From Micromonospora chokoriensis (GTDB lineage Bacteria; Actinomycetota; Actinomycetes; Mycobacteriales; Micromonosporaceae), in NCBI RefSeq assembly GCF_900091505.1, contig NZ_LT607409.1:6076001-6140000 (forward strand): 64,000 bases of DNA, read 5' to 3'. This document shows, piece after piece, positions 8,021 to 16,553 of the stretch; position 1 is the first letter of the stretch, and every line of letters starts with the position of its first letter. The notes below the pieces were generated by a model. That model was not told where the DNA came from. It did not search any database and worked only from the letters and a program-made list of their open reading frames with translations. The translations under genes were made by a program, and so were the position numbers.

Positions 8021-10084
8021 TCAGCGCAGGCGGGCACCGGGCCGGTGGGCCGTGGTCCGGTCCCTGGCGTAGGCGTCGGAGCGACCCCAGCGGCCGGGGA
8101 TGTCGAGCAGTTCCAGCCGACCGAAGCCCTCCGGCACGGCGGGGTTGACCAGCAGGTTGTCACCTGTGGGTCGCAACCCCAGCATGGTGCCCAGCAGCAT
8201 CAGCAGCGCCCCCGACGACCACGCCTGCGGGCGACCGGCGGCCGGCAACTGGACGGGATACTTCGTCAAGGAACGATCGTGGCCGGCGATCATCTCCGGC
8301 ACGGCCCCACCGAGGGTGTGCGCCATGTCGAAGATGCCGGCCGTGATCGTGGCCGCCTGTGCGTCGAACCGGTAGCGGCGCAACCCGGCGGCGATCACGG
8401 CGTTGTCCGCCGGCCACACCGCGCCCAGATGTGACCCCATCGGGTTGTACGGACGCTGCCCGGTGGCGAAGCTCCGCACCCCCCAACCGCCGAACAACCG
8501 CGACCCGACCAGGTGTTCGGCGACGGCCCCGGCGCGGTGGTCCGCGACGATCCCGCTCCACAACAGGTGTCCCATGTTGGACGACAGCGCGTCGACCGGC
8601 TCGCCGTACGGGTCGAGCGCCAACGCGTAGTACTCCTGGTGCGGCAGCCAGAAGTCCCGGTTGAAACGCTCCTTGAGTGCTGCGGCCTCCCGCTCCAGCC
8701 GGTCGGCGTACGCGGGGTCGCCCCAGAAGTGCCGCGCCAGCCGGGCGCCACGCCTCTTCGCGTCGTACGCGTAACCCTGCAACTCGCAGGTGGCGCGGGG
8801 AAGGGCCGGTTGGTGGCCGTGCGCATCGGTGATGGCGTCCGGGGTGTCCTTCCAACACTGGTTGACCGCGCCGCTGCGCTCGTTGCGGCGCTGGTAGCGC
8901 ACGTAACCGTCGCCGGTCAGGTCGCCGTACTCGTCGATCCAGTCCAGCGCCATGCGGACCGGTTGGCGCAGCTCGTGCACCAGGGCCGCGTCACCGGACC
9001 AGCGCTCGTACTCGTCGAGCAGGATCACGAAGAGCGGGGTGGTGTCCGCCGCGCCGTAGTACAACGCGTTCGCCCGGTCGCCGAACGCGCCGGACTCGCC
9101 GTAGCGGAGGTGGGCCAGGATCTTGCCCGGCTCCTCGTCCAGTTCGTCGTCGAGTTGTGCGCCCTGGAGGAACGCCAGCATCCGCAGCGTCGCGGGGGTC
9201 AACTCCGGGGTGAACGCCATCGTCTGCAGGCAGGTGATGATGCTGTGCCGTCCGCACAACCACATCGTCCACGGCAGACCGGCGATCGGCACCCGCTCGG
9301 GGGACGACCACGGCTTGTACCGCAGTGCCGCCAGGTCGGCCAGGGCGCCGGAGTACATGTCCTCCAACCCGTCGCGTTCGGCGACCAGCGTCGGGGCCCG
9401 CTCCATCCAGTTCGCCAGGTCCTCGCGCATCCCGCCCCGCACGGCCCGCTGGTGCGACTCCAGGGAGGCGCGTACGTCCTGGCCGCCCTCGCCGCCCATG
9501 TTCATCGCGATGTGCAGGTCGGTCTCCCACTTGCCGTCCGGGGCGACCCGGATCCGGAACGTCATTCCCTCCTCGTCGACCTCGACCGGGGCCGTGCTCT
9601 GCACTGTGGTCTGTCGAACGAACCGTTGCCGCTGGTAGCGCAGCACGAGCTGGCGTCCGGTCGAGTCCGGGGTGACCTGGACGACCCGCCGCCGGAGGTG
9701 GCCGATCTCGGCGATGTCGGTGAAGTCGCTGCCCATCTCCAACCGGACGGTGAACTCGGCCGGCTCCGCCGAGTGGTTGAGCACGGTGATCTTCTCGTGC
9801 ATGCAGTCGTGGATCGAGCGGTGCCGGATGATCGACACGTCGGCGTCGACATAGTGGCTCGCCGCGCCCGGGACCAGGAAGTACCGGGTCTCGAAGTACG
9901 TCATGTCGTCGCGGGACAGCGCGTTGATCCGTTCGCCGTCGATGGTGAGCACCCAGTGGGACAGGAAACGCGTGTCGTACGCGAAGAGACCGACGGGTGT
10001 GCGCGCTTCGGCCTCGATGTCGCCCTGGGCGTCACTGATGGCGAACACGTTGCCGGCGATGACATGCAGCAGTTCCTGCTTCAC
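8021..10084 (-). CDS. glycogen-debranching-type amylo-alpha-1,6-glucosidase
   Basis: A 687-residue protein with an N-terminal glycogen-debranching domain (GDE_N-like, residues 1 to about 230; it begins KQELLHVIAGNVFAISDAQG) followed by an (alpha/alpha)6 barrel like amylo-alpha-1,6-glucosidases and trehalases. The barrel shows GLPWTMWLCGRHS, GESGAFGDRANALYYGAAD, NQCWKDTPD with a likely catalytic Asp, and SSNMGHLLWSG. It should hydrolyse glucosidic bonds in the cytosol; these stand-alone enzymes in actinobacteria are poorly characterised. The GTG at 10084 overlaps the stop of the SCP2-like gene by four bases (GTGA), so the two genes are translationally coupled. It converges on the DinB gene. 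Confidence 0.88.
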   Translation of the reverse strand: MKQELLHVIAGNVFAISDAQGDIEAEARTPVGLFAYDTRFLSHWVLTIDGERINALSRDDMTYFETRYFLVPGAASHYVDADVSIIRHRSIHDCMHEKITVLNHSAEPAEFTVRLEMGSDFTDIAEIGHLRRRVVQVTPDSTGRQLVLRYQRQRFVRQTTVQSTAPVEVDEEGMTFRIRVAPDGKWETDLHIAMNMGGEGGQDVRASLESHQRAVRGGMREDLANWMERAPTLVAERDGLEDMYSGALADLAALRYKPWSSPERVPIAGLPWTMWLCGRHSIITCLQTMAFTPELTPATLRMLAFLQGAQLDDELDEEPGKILAHLRYGESGAFGDRANALYYGAADTTPLFVILLDEYERWSGDAALVHELRQPVRMALDWIDEYGDLTGDGYVRYQRRNERSGAVNQCWKDTPDAITDAHGHQPALPRATCELQGYAYDAKRRGARLARHFWGDPAYADRLEREAAALKERFNRDFWLPHQEYYALALDPYGEPVDALSSNMGHLLWSGIVADHRAGAVAEHLVGSRLFGGWGVRSFATGQRPYNPMGSHLGAVWPADNAVIAAGLRRYRFDAQAATITAGIFDMAHTLGGAVPEMIAGHDRSLTKYPVQLPAAGRPQAWSSGALLMLLGTMLGLRPTGDNLLVNPAVPEGFGRLELLDIPGRWGRSDAYARDRTTAHRPGARLR

Positions 10085-10488
10085 GATCGACCCTCCCGAG
10101 CGGCCGTCGCGGGCCGGGCGGCCAGGGCGGCCCGACCCAGCTCCCGAGGGTGGCGGGCGCCGGCCGGTCCCGCGAAGATCCGTCGCAGCACCAGCAGCAG
10201 GCGCATGTCACCCTGCATCGTCAGCTCGTTGCGCAGCATCGCCGCTCCGGGATGCAGCTCACCGTTGACCATGCTGTCGAACACCCAGCGGTCGGCGCGG
10301 ACCACCAGGTCGGCGTCGTCATCCGAGCGGGTCACCTGGACGTGCTGGTCGGCGACTCTCAGGTACCAGTGGTCGGTGCAGCCGTCGCTGCGTACGTCCA
10401 GCCGCAGCGTTCCCCTCGTGGTCTCCGGCAGGTCGGGGCGCCGACCGTCGTCCAACTGTTGCAGGTACCGCTCTGCCGTCGCGCCCAT
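10081..10488 (-). CDS. SCP2 sterol-binding-domain-like protein
   Basis: A 135-residue protein resembling the SCP2-type lipid-carrier fold: an N-terminal helix (ERYLQQLDDGRRPDLPETTRG), strands around LRLDVRSDG and VQVTRSDDDADLVVRADR, then a helix with the VNGELHPGAAMLRNELTMQGD segment that matches the G...A...G motif of this fold (limited space, then polarity). It may bind a small hydrophobic ligand; its tie to sugar metabolism is known only from the coupled gene downstream. The ATG at 10488 follows GGGAGGGGA; 20 further in-frame codons upstream are less likely. Confidence 0.75.
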   Translation of the reverse strand: MGATAERYLQQLDDGRRPDLPETTRGTLRLDVRSDGCTDHWYLRVADQHVQVTRSDDDADLVVRADRWVFDSMVNGELHPGAAMLRNELTMQGDMRLLLVLRRIFAGPAGARHPRELGRAALAARPATAAREGRS

Positions 10489-10530
10489 CAGGTCCCCTCC
10501 CCCACGCTTCTCCGCAGGATCGCCCGCGCC

Positions 10531-10561
10531 CGGGTGAGACCGGTTCACCCGAAACGGGTGA
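10531..10561. promoter_or_regulatory. three repeated GGGTGA half-sites between divergent genes
   Basis: CGGGTGA (10531-10537), its complement TCACCCG (10545-10551) and CGGGTGA again (10555-10561) lie between the SCP2-like operon and the alcohol dehydrogenase. They form two overlapping inverted repeats with loops of 7 and 3 nt. Likely a repressor or activator site controlling one or both directions; the regulator is unknown. Confidence 0.45.
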
Positions 10562-10633
10562 GACGCACCGCCGGCCAGTTTGGGCCGTGGCGAAGGGGGC
10601 AGCCACCGACTCCGTCGAGCGAGGGAGCACCGG

Positions 10634-11680
10634 ATGCGCGCGCTGCGGTTGCCGGAATGGAGGTCGACGCCGGAGCTGGTCGAGGTCCCCGACCCGACAC
10701 CCGGGCCGGGTCAGGTGGTGGTCCGGATCGGCGGTGCCGGCGCCTGCCATTCCGACCTGCACCTGATGGACGAGTTCGAGCCCGGCACCATGCCCTGGAA
10801 TCCACCGTTCACCCTCGGCCACGAGAACGCCGGCTGGGTGCACGCCCTCGGCGACGGGGTGACCGGGCTGTCCGTCGGGCAGCCGGTGGCCGTCTTCGGC
10901 GCGTGGGGCTGCGGCACCTGCGCCCGGTGCCGGGTCGGTGTCGACACGTACTGCGAAAACCCATCCGGCGCTCCGGTGCCCAGCGGTGGCGGCGGGCTCG
11001 GACTGGACGGGGGGATGGCCGAGTTCGAGCTGGTCCCGGACGCGCGGCACCTCGTACCCCTGCCGGAAGGGCTGGATCCGGCTGACGCCGCGCCGCTGAC
11101 CGATGCCGGGCTCACCCCGTACCACGCGGTTCGCCGCTCCTGGCCGAAGCTGCCGCCCGGCAGCACGGCCGTGGTGATCGGAGTCGGCGGGCTGGGGCAC
11201 GTGGGCGTACAGATCCTGAAGGCCACCACCGCCGCCCGCGTGCTCGCGGTGGACAACCGCCCCGAGGCGTTACGGCTGGCCGAGGAGTGCGGTGCCGACC
11301 GAACGATCAGCTCCGGTCCGGGTGCCGCCGAGGAGATCCGGCAGGCCACCGGCGGTCGGGGCGCCGACGTGGTGCTGGACTTCGTCGGCACCGATGCCAC
11401 CCTCGCCCTGGGCGTGGCGACGGCCCGCACGGTGGGCGACCTGACCATTGTGGGTCTCGGCGGCGGCACCCTGGCGGTGTCGTTCTTCTCCGTGCCGTAC
11501 GAGGTGAGCATCGCGACCACCTACTGGGGTAGCCGCCCGGAACTGGTCGAGGTGCTCGACCTGGGCGCCCGTGGTCTGATCCGGCCGACGACCACCCACT
11601 TCGCGTTGCAGGACGCGCTCGACGCGTACCGGCAGATGCGCGACGGCACGCTGCAGGGCCGGGCCGTGATCGTGCCGTGA
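10634..11680 (+). CDS. zinc-dependent alcohol dehydrogenase (NAD-linked MDR family)
   Basis: A 348-residue medium-chain dehydrogenase. The catalytic zinc ligands Cys38 (GACHSD) and His63-Glu64 (LGHE) are present, as is the four-cysteine structural zinc loop (CGTCARCRVGVDTYC). The Rossmann motif is GVGGLGHVG, and VLAVDNRPEA ends the second strand with Asp, which favours NAD over NADP. It should oxidise primary alcohols or reduce aldehydes in the cytosol. GAGGGA lies 8 nt before the ATG at 10634; the reading frame is open upstream but has no better start. The promoter region shares repeated half-sites with the divergent operon. Confidence 0.9.
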   Translation: MRALRLPEWRSTPELVEVPDPTPGPGQVVVRIGGAGACHSDLHLMDEFEPGTMPWNPPFTLGHENAGWVHALGDGVTGLSVGQPVAVFGAWGCGTCARCRVGVDTYCENPSGAPVPSGGGGLGLDGGMAEFELVPDARHLVPLPEGLDPADAAPLTDAGLTPYHAVRRSWPKLPPGSTAVVIGVGGLGHVGVQILKATTAARVLAVDNRPEALRLAEECGADRTISSGPGAAEEIRQATGGRGADVVLDFVGTDATLALGVATARTVGDLTIVGLGGGTLAVSFFSVPYEVSIATTYWGSRPELVEVLDLGARGLIRPTTTHFALQDALDAYRQMRDGTLQGRAVIVP

Positions 11681-11684
11681 GCGG

Positions 11685-11879
11685 TCAGCCGGTTTCGAGC
11701 AGGCCGCGCAGGTAGCCGGCCTGACCCACGTGTTGCAGGTCGTCCTCGGCGACGCTGACCAGCCCGACGCCGAGGGTGACCGGCGGGTCCCACCCCTCGT
11801 CGACGACGCGGTCCAGGTCCGCCGCCGGGCGCAGGCCGGCCAGGAACCTTCCGGTACGCGACGCGACGGCCAGGTACCG
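11685..11879 (-). pseudogene. 3' remnant of a DinB/DUF664 family gene
   Basis: The last 65 codons read as the C-terminal end of a DUF664 protein: FLAGLRPAADLDRVVDE, WDPPVTLGV, LVSVAEDDLQHVGQAGYLRG, the usual closing helices of that family. Upstream of this piece (above about 11880) the frame no longer resembles the family and runs antisense to the 2'-5' RNA ligase gene and its promoter. The N-terminal two thirds, including the first metal ligands, are missing, so the gene is a truncated relic. A short independent protein cannot be excluded, but no start with a ribosome site was found. Confidence 0.65.
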
Positions 11880-11908
11880 CCGAGCGCGGTCGCCCGAACC
11901 TCGGCCGC

Positions 11909-11920
11909 TACGGTGATCGA
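11909..11920 (+). promoter_or_regulatory. leaderless -10 box before the RNA ligase-like gene
   Basis: TACGGT at 11909-11914 lies 6 nt before the ATG at 11921; no ribosome site is present. Confidence 0.5.
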
Positions 11921-12436
11921 ATGGTCGCGGCGGTGGAGTTGTACCTGGACCCGGACGCCACCCGTCGGATCCGGGTGCTGTGGGACGCGCTGGAGACCGA
12001 GGGAGTGCAGAGCATGCGCTCGCTGCTGGAGCAACGTCACCGTCCGCACGTCTCACTGGCGGTGGCGCCCCGCTTCGACCCGGAGCAGGTCGCCGCGGCC
12101 CTGCACGGGACGGTCGTCGCCGCTCCCCTGCGGCTGGAGTTCCAGCACGCCGGTCAGTTCGTCGGTCGGGTGCTCTGGCTCGGTCCGACGCCCACCCCGG
12201 AGCTGCTGGCCCACCATCGCACGGTCCACGACCGGCTCGCCGCCGCCGGCATCCCGTTGGCCGAGCACTACCAGCCGGGCCGTTGGGTGCCGCACTGCAC
12301 GCTCTCCATGCGGGTGCCGAACGCGCTGATGGCCGCCGCGGTGCGCCGTTGCCTGGAGGTGTTGCCGCTGACCGCGACGGTGGTCGGGGCGGCCCTCACC
12401 GACCACGCGCGGGGCATCGCCCACCCGCTGCCCTGA
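11921..12436 (+). CDS. 2'-5' RNA ligase/phosphoesterase family protein
   Basis: A 171-residue 2H phosphoesterase. The two catalytic HxS/T motifs are clear: His43-Val-Ser (RPHVSL) and His125-Cys-Thr (PHCTL), about 80 residues apart as in LigT/ThpR-like proteins. Such enzymes open or join 2'-5' linkages or cyclic phosphates in RNA or small nucleotides; the in vivo substrate is unknown. It begins six bases after a TACGGT box, so its mRNA is probably leaderless. It sits beside the broken DUF664 gene, whose lost 5' part would have lain where this gene now begins. Confidence 0.85.
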   Translation: MVAAVELYLDPDATRRIRVLWDALETEGVQSMRSLLEQRHRPHVSLAVAPRFDPEQVAAALHGTVVAAPLRLEFQHAGQFVGRVLWLGPTPTPELLAHHRTVHDRLAAAGIPLAEHYQPGRWVPHCTLSMRVPNALMAAAVRRCLEVLPLTATVVGAALTDHARGIAHPLP

Positions 12437-12620
12437 CCCTGCACAAAAATGTCCGGTTTGGCGGGCGTCAGTCGGGAAACCGAAAAGAAGCGGTGGTCAT
12501 GAGGCCTGACGTGGGATGGTTCGACGTAGATGCCGTCCTGCCGAGCGTGTCCCGCCCGGCCGGCCGCGCGGGGTCACGCCGCGCTGCCCACGGCGGCTTC
12601 GACGAGGAGGGGCAGTGCCT

Positions 12621-12806
12621 ATGCAGGCTCAGCGCAGGCCACCGCGAGCGGAGCGGAGCCAGAGCCGGGACGACCGGACGGCCGGCGGTATGACCGGGGC
12701 GGCCACGCCCCTGACGATCTGGGCCGCCGCCGTCCTGCTCGGCCGGATCAGTGCCGGCGACGACGACGTCGAGGACGAACGGCACATCCTGCGCGGCATC
12801 GAATGA
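12621..12806 (+). CDS. small hypothetical protein
   Basis: A 61-residue protein: a basic N-terminal half (QAQRRPPRAERSQSRDDR), a short hydrophobic stretch (LTIWAAAVLLGRI) too brief for a secure membrane span, and an acidic tail (GDDDVEDER). AGGAGGGG lies 8 nt before the ATG at 12621, which is why this start is chosen over upstream GTGs. No family recognised. It converges on CorA, 15 nt away. Confidence 0.5.
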   Translation: MQAQRRPPRAERSQSRDDRTAGGMTGAATPLTIWAAAVLLGRISAGDDDVEDERHILRGIE

Positions 12807-12821
12807 TCCTCGGCGGGCGGC

Positions 12822-13952
12822 TCACAGCCAGCCGCGCCGCTTGAAGATCAGATAGAGGGTGCCGCAGACCAGCAGCATCAACAGCAGCGCGAACAGGTAG
12901 CCGAAGCGCCAGTGCAACTCCGGCATGTGGACGAAGTTCATGCCGTACACGGTGCCGATCAGCGTGGGCGCGAACAGGATCGCGGCCCAGGACGAGACCT
13001 TCTTCAGCTCCTCGTTCTGCGCGTAGCTGGCCGCCGTGAGGCTCCGCATCTCCTCGTTCTGCTGCTGCGAGACGAGTGTGGCGTTGACGGTGAGGATGTT
13101 CTGCAACAGGTGCCGGAACCCGTCCACCCGTTCCACCACCTGGGTCAGGTGGTCGGTGACGTCCCGCAGGTAGCGGCGCAGCTCCTCGTCCGTGTCGGCA
13201 CTGCCCGCCCCGTCGGCCAGCGCGTCGAGCACCGCGAGCAGGGGTCGCGCGGCGCGCTGGAACTGGATCACCTCGCGGCTCAGGCCGTAGATGCGCCGGC
13301 TCGCGTTCGGGTCACCACCGAACACCTGGGTCTCGATCTCGTCGATGTCGTTCTCCAGCCCGGCAACGACCGGCGCGTACCCGTCGACGACCTGGTCGAG
13401 GATGGCGTACAGGACCGCCTCGGGGCCCCGGGCGAGCATCTGCGCCTCGACCTCCATGCGCCGCCGCACCGCGGCCAGGTCCGGCGCCTCACCGTGCCGG
13501 ACGGTGACCACGAAGCCCGGCCCGATGAACAGATGCAGCTCGGAGAACTCGACCTCCTCCCGGAGGTCGTCGTAGCGGGCGGCGCGCAGCACCACGAACA
13601 GGGTCTCCCCGTAGCGTTCCAGCTTGGGTCGCTGGTGGGCGTTGATCGCGTCCTCGACCGCCAGGTCGTGCAGGCGGAACTCCCGCGCCAGTGAGGTGAT
13701 CTGCTCGATGTCGGGCCGGTACAACCCGATCCAGGCCATCGCGCCGTCCTGCTCCTGCAGGCAGCGGTACGTCTCGGCGAGGCCGGACGGGGAGGCGAAC
13801 CGGTGCCCACGGAGGTAGACGGCGCTGTCCACCAGGCCACCGACGGGCGGGGTGGGCGACTCCGTGGGCGGTGGCACGCCGACGGGCGTCTCGTACTCGT
13901 CGAGTTGGCGACCGAAGCCCCCACCCGGGCGGAAGCGACGGCCACCGACCAT
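12822..13952 (-). CDS. CorA-family magnesium/cobalt transport protein
   Basis: A 376-residue CorA-type channel. The signature GMN (residues 337-339, in YGMNFVHMPELHW) closes the first of two C-terminal membrane helices, and the second ends in the basic tail FKRRGWL. The large N-terminal domain is the cytosolic funnel with the long stalk helix containing VNATLVSQQQNEEMRSLT. It forms a pentamer that admits Mg2+ when the cytosol is depleted. The ATG at 13952 follows GGGGAGGGGACAGGG, a strong ribosome site. The gene is divergent from the APC-type permease across 188 nt. Confidence 0.92.
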   Translation of the reverse strand: MVGGRRFRPGGGFGRQLDEYETPVGVPPPTESPTPPVGGLVDSAVYLRGHRFASPSGLAETYRCLQEQDGAMAWIGLYRPDIEQITSLAREFRLHDLAVEDAINAHQRPKLERYGETLFVVLRAARYDDLREEVEFSELHLFIGPGFVVTVRHGEAPDLAAVRRRMEVEAQMLARGPEAVLYAILDQVVDGYAPVVAGLENDIDEIETQVFGGDPNASRRIYGLSREVIQFQRAARPLLAVLDALADGAGSADTDEELRRYLRDVTDHLTQVVERVDGFRHLLQNILTVNATLVSQQQNEEMRSLTAASYAQNEELKKVSSWAAILFAPTLIGTVYGMNFVHMPELHWRFGYLFALLLMLLVCGTLYLIFKRRGWL

Positions 13953-14140
13953 GCCCTGTCCCCTCCCCGGTGACGCCCGGTCCGGCACGACTCCCGCCAC
14001 CGCGGGGCCGCTGCTTCCCCCCTGCCCCGCGCCCGAAACCCGCTGGGACGCGGGGTGGGTTCCCCGCACCGCCGGACGGGCGGCCGACCGTGGGCGGATA
14101 CTCACGGTTACCAGGGGCGGGACTGACGGGGGACGCGCCG

Positions 14141-16081
14141 GTGGAGGTCGACAAGCGCGCGGGCCGGCTGCGGGAGTGGCTGCTGCGTGCCGGCGCCGAG
14201 GAGCCCGTGCAGCACCCGGGGCCGCACGGACGCCCGCCGGAGCACCGGCACCACCCCTGGTGGAAGGTGATGTGCCTGACCGGTGTCGACTACTTCTCGA
14301 CGCTGGGCTACCAGCCGGGCATCGCGGCGCTCGCCGCCGGGGCGCTCTCGCCGGTGGCGACCCTGGTGCTGGTGCTGGTGACCCTGCTGGGCGCCCTGCC
14401 GGTCTACCGACGGGTGGCGGCGGAGAGCCCGCACGGCGAGGGCTCCATCGCGATGCTGGTACGCCTGCTGAGCTACTGGCCGGGCAAGTTGCTGGTGCTG
14501 GTGCTGCTCGGCTTCGCGGCCACCGACTTCATCATCACCATCACCCTCTCGGCGGCCGACGCCACCGCGCACATCGACGAGAACCCGTTCTGGCCCGGCG
14601 GGCTCAAGGGACACGAGGTGCTGCTCACGCTGCTGCTCGTGGCGCTGCTGGGCGCGGTGTTCCTCAAGGGATTCACCGAGGCCATCGGGATCGCCGTCGT
14701 CCTGGTCGCGCTCTACCTGACGCTGAACGCGGTGGTGATGGCCGACGCGCTGTGGCGGGTGGTGACGCACCCGAGCGCCGTCGAGGACTGGACCACCACG
14801 CTGACCACGAGCCACGGGGATCCGTGGATGGTGGTCGCCCTGTCGCTGGTGGTCTTTCCGAAGTTGGCGCTGGGTCTGTCCGGCTTCGAGACCGGCGTGG
14901 CCGTGATGCCGAGCGTGCGCGGCGACCCGCAGGACTCCGAGGCGCGACCGCTGGGCCGCATCAGGGGCGCTCGCCGGCTGCTCACCACCGCCGCCGTGAT
15001 CATGAGCGTCTTCCTGATCACCAGCAGCGTGACGACCACGATCCTGATCCCACCGGAGGCGTTCCAGGCCGGCGGGCCGGCGAACGGCCGCGCGTTGGCC
15101 TACCTGGCGCACGCGCATCTCGGGGAGGTGTTCGGCACCGTCTACGACCTGTCCACCATCGGCATCCTCTGGTTCGCGGGGGCGTCGGCGATGGCCGGGC
15201 TGCTCAACCTCGTACCCCGCTATCTGCCTCGCTACGGCATGGCCCCGACCTGGGCACGGGCGGTCCGGCCACTGGTGCTGGTCTTCACGGCGGTGGCGTT
15301 CCTGATCACGATCGTCTTCGAGGCCAGCGTGGACGCGCAGGGCGGCGCGTACGCCACCGGGGTTCTGGTGTTGATCACCTCGGCCACGACGGCGGTGACC
15401 CTCGCGGCGGTGCGGCACCGGCAGCGCGGCCGCACTGTCGCGTTCGGCACCATCGCGGTGATCTTCGTCTACACCACGCTGGCGAACGTGGTGGAACGCC
15501 CCGACGGCGTCAAGATCGCGGCCTGTTTCATCGGCGGGATCATCGTGGTCTCGCTGCTCTCCCGGTTGTCGCGCGCCTTCGAGCTGCGGGTCGACCACGT
15601 CGAGCTGGACCCGGTCGCGACCCGGATGATCGACGGGCGCGACGGACGGCGGATCCGCCTCATCGCCCACGAGCCCGACGGCCGGGGTGAGGCGGAATAC
15701 CGCGCCAAGCTGGCGCAGACCATGGCGGACAACGACTTCCCCGACGACACCGACGTGCTCTTCGTCGAGGTGCACGTCAGCGACCCGTCGGACTTCGAGA
15801 CCGAACTGGTGGTGACCGGCAGACTGGTCGACGGTCACTTCCCGGTGCTCAGCCTGACCAGCTCCGCGGTGCCCAACGCGCTCGCCGCCCTGCTGCTGGA
15901 GATCCGCGACCGGACCCGCCGGCGTCCCCACATCTACTTCCAGTGGACCGAGGGCGGCCCGGGCCGCAACGTCCTGCGCTACCTGGCGTTCGGGCAGGGT
16001 GAGATCGCCTCCGTCACCCGGGAGATCCTGCGTCGGCACGAGCCCGATCCGCGCCGACGACCCCACGTGCACGCCGGCTGA
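14141..16081 (+). CDS. APC-superfamily permease with long cytosolic C-terminal domain
   Basis: A 646-residue transporter. After a hydrophilic, His-rich N-terminus (PPEHRHHPWWK) come 11-12 hydrophobic helices, starting with the CLTGVDYFSTLGYQPG motif, an arrangement seen in APC amino-acid transporters and related potassium permeases. From about residue 490 onward the protein is soluble: HVELDPVATRM, DTDVLFVEVHVSDPSDFE and RPHIYFQWTEGG, which may be regulatory. Substrate unknown; amino acid or cation are both possible. The GTG at 14141 has GGGGGA 8 nt upstream; the frame is open much further upstream, but that part runs antisense to corA and lacks a ribosome site. Confidence 0.75.
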   Translation: MEVDKRAGRLREWLLRAGAEEPVQHPGPHGRPPEHRHHPWWKVMCLTGVDYFSTLGYQPGIAALAAGALSPVATLVLVLVTLLGALPVYRRVAAESPHGEGSIAMLVRLLSYWPGKLLVLVLLGFAATDFIITITLSAADATAHIDENPFWPGGLKGHEVLLTLLLVALLGAVFLKGFTEAIGIAVVLVALYLTLNAVVMADALWRVVTHPSAVEDWTTTLTTSHGDPWMVVALSLVVFPKLALGLSGFETGVAVMPSVRGDPQDSEARPLGRIRGARRLLTTAAVIMSVFLITSSVTTTILIPPEAFQAGGPANGRALAYLAHAHLGEVFGTVYDLSTIGILWFAGASAMAGLLNLVPRYLPRYGMAPTWARAVRPLVLVFTAVAFLITIVFEASVDAQGGAYATGVLVLITSATTAVTLAAVRHRQRGRTVAFGTIAVIFVYTTLANVVERPDGVKIAACFIGGIIVVSLLSRLSRAFELRVDHVELDPVATRMIDGRDGRRIRLIAHEPDGRGEAEYRAKLAQTMADNDFPDDTDVLFVEVHVSDPSDFETELVVTGRLVDGHFPVLSLTSSAVPNALAALLLEIRDRTRRRPHIYFQWTEGGPGRNVLRYLAFGQGEIASVTREILRRHEPDPRRRPHVHAG

Positions 16082-16154
16082 CGGGAGTGCCGGCCACCCA
16101 TCTCCCCTGGTGAGCGTGGTCATAACGACTGGACGACCCACCCGTGCCTGCTGC

Positions 16155-16167
16155 TAGCCTCGGCGCA
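16155..16167 (+). promoter_or_regulatory. -10 box placing the transcript start at the riboswitch 5' end
   Basis: TAGCCT at 16155-16160 lies 7 nt before the first base of the SAM-IV aptamer (16168). The fit suggests the RNA begins with the aptamer itself. Confidence 0.5.
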
Positions 16168-16281
16168 GGTCATGAGCGCCAGCGCGAAGCCCCGGCTCGC
16201 TGGCCGGCAACCCTCCTCCGCGGTGGGGTGCCCCGGGTGAAGACCAGGCACCGACAGGACGTCGGTGCAAGCGTGGCCTGG
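16168..16281 (+). ncRNA. SAM-IV riboswitch
   Basis: The conserved SAM-IV core is recognisable: GGTCATGAGCGCCAGCG at the 5' end, the GCCCCGGCT / CTGGCCGGCAACCCTCC segment, the CGCGGTGGGGTGCC arm and CCCGGGTGAAGACCAGGC, followed by a separate 7-bp hairpin (CACCGAC / GTCGGTG) and CAAGCG, and CCAGGC pairing with GCCTGG at the 3' end. This RNA class binds S-adenosylmethionine and represses downstream sulfur-metabolism genes in actinobacteria. Here it precedes a leader peptide and an ABC transporter. Recognition is by recalled consensus, not by a covariance search. Confidence 0.9.
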
Positions 16282-16311
16282 CACCCAGGTCAGCACAGAC
16301 CCGGGAGAACC

Positions 16312-16452
16312 ATGCACATCCTCAGCACCACTCCACCGACCGACGTCGCGGGCGTCCGCGCCGGTTGGCCCTCGCCGGCACTGACCCGGCGGCGGCACGT
16401 GGACATGATGCGAATGTGCAGCGCCGCGTGTCGACGCGGCACCACGCACTAG
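16312..16452 (+). CDS. Met/Cys-rich regulatory leader peptide
   Basis: A 46-codon open frame directly after the riboswitch. Its C-terminal part, LTRRRHVDMMRMCSAACRRG, matches the actinobacterial 'putative leader peptide' pattern RRHVDLxRVxSALC found before sulfur-assimilation and transport genes, but here three Met and two Cys codons fall within ten codons. Ribosome stalling at these codons when Met or Cys is scarce could alter the fold of the following RNA, a second layer after SAM sensing. CGGGAG lies 5-6 nt before the ATG at 16312. The start could be further downstream; the conserved end is the informative part. Confidence 0.7.
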   Translation: MHILSTTPPTDVAGVRAGWPSPALTRRRHVDMMRMCSAACRRGTTH

Positions 16453-16553
16453 CGCAGCCCTCCTCCCGAACCTCCCTCACCGGTACGCCCGTCGGGCGCA
16501 CCGCCGGCGACGCACATCCGTGCGCGCCGGACGCGACCTTCCCGGAGACACCC

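Noticed and set aside
8513..10537. 674-codon plus-strand open frame
   Set aside because: Antisense shadow of the glucosidase gene; no start signal and no recognisable motif.
14108..16141. 677-codon minus-strand open frame
   Set aside because: Antisense to the APC-type permease, His/Gln/Arg-rich as expected from a shadow frame.
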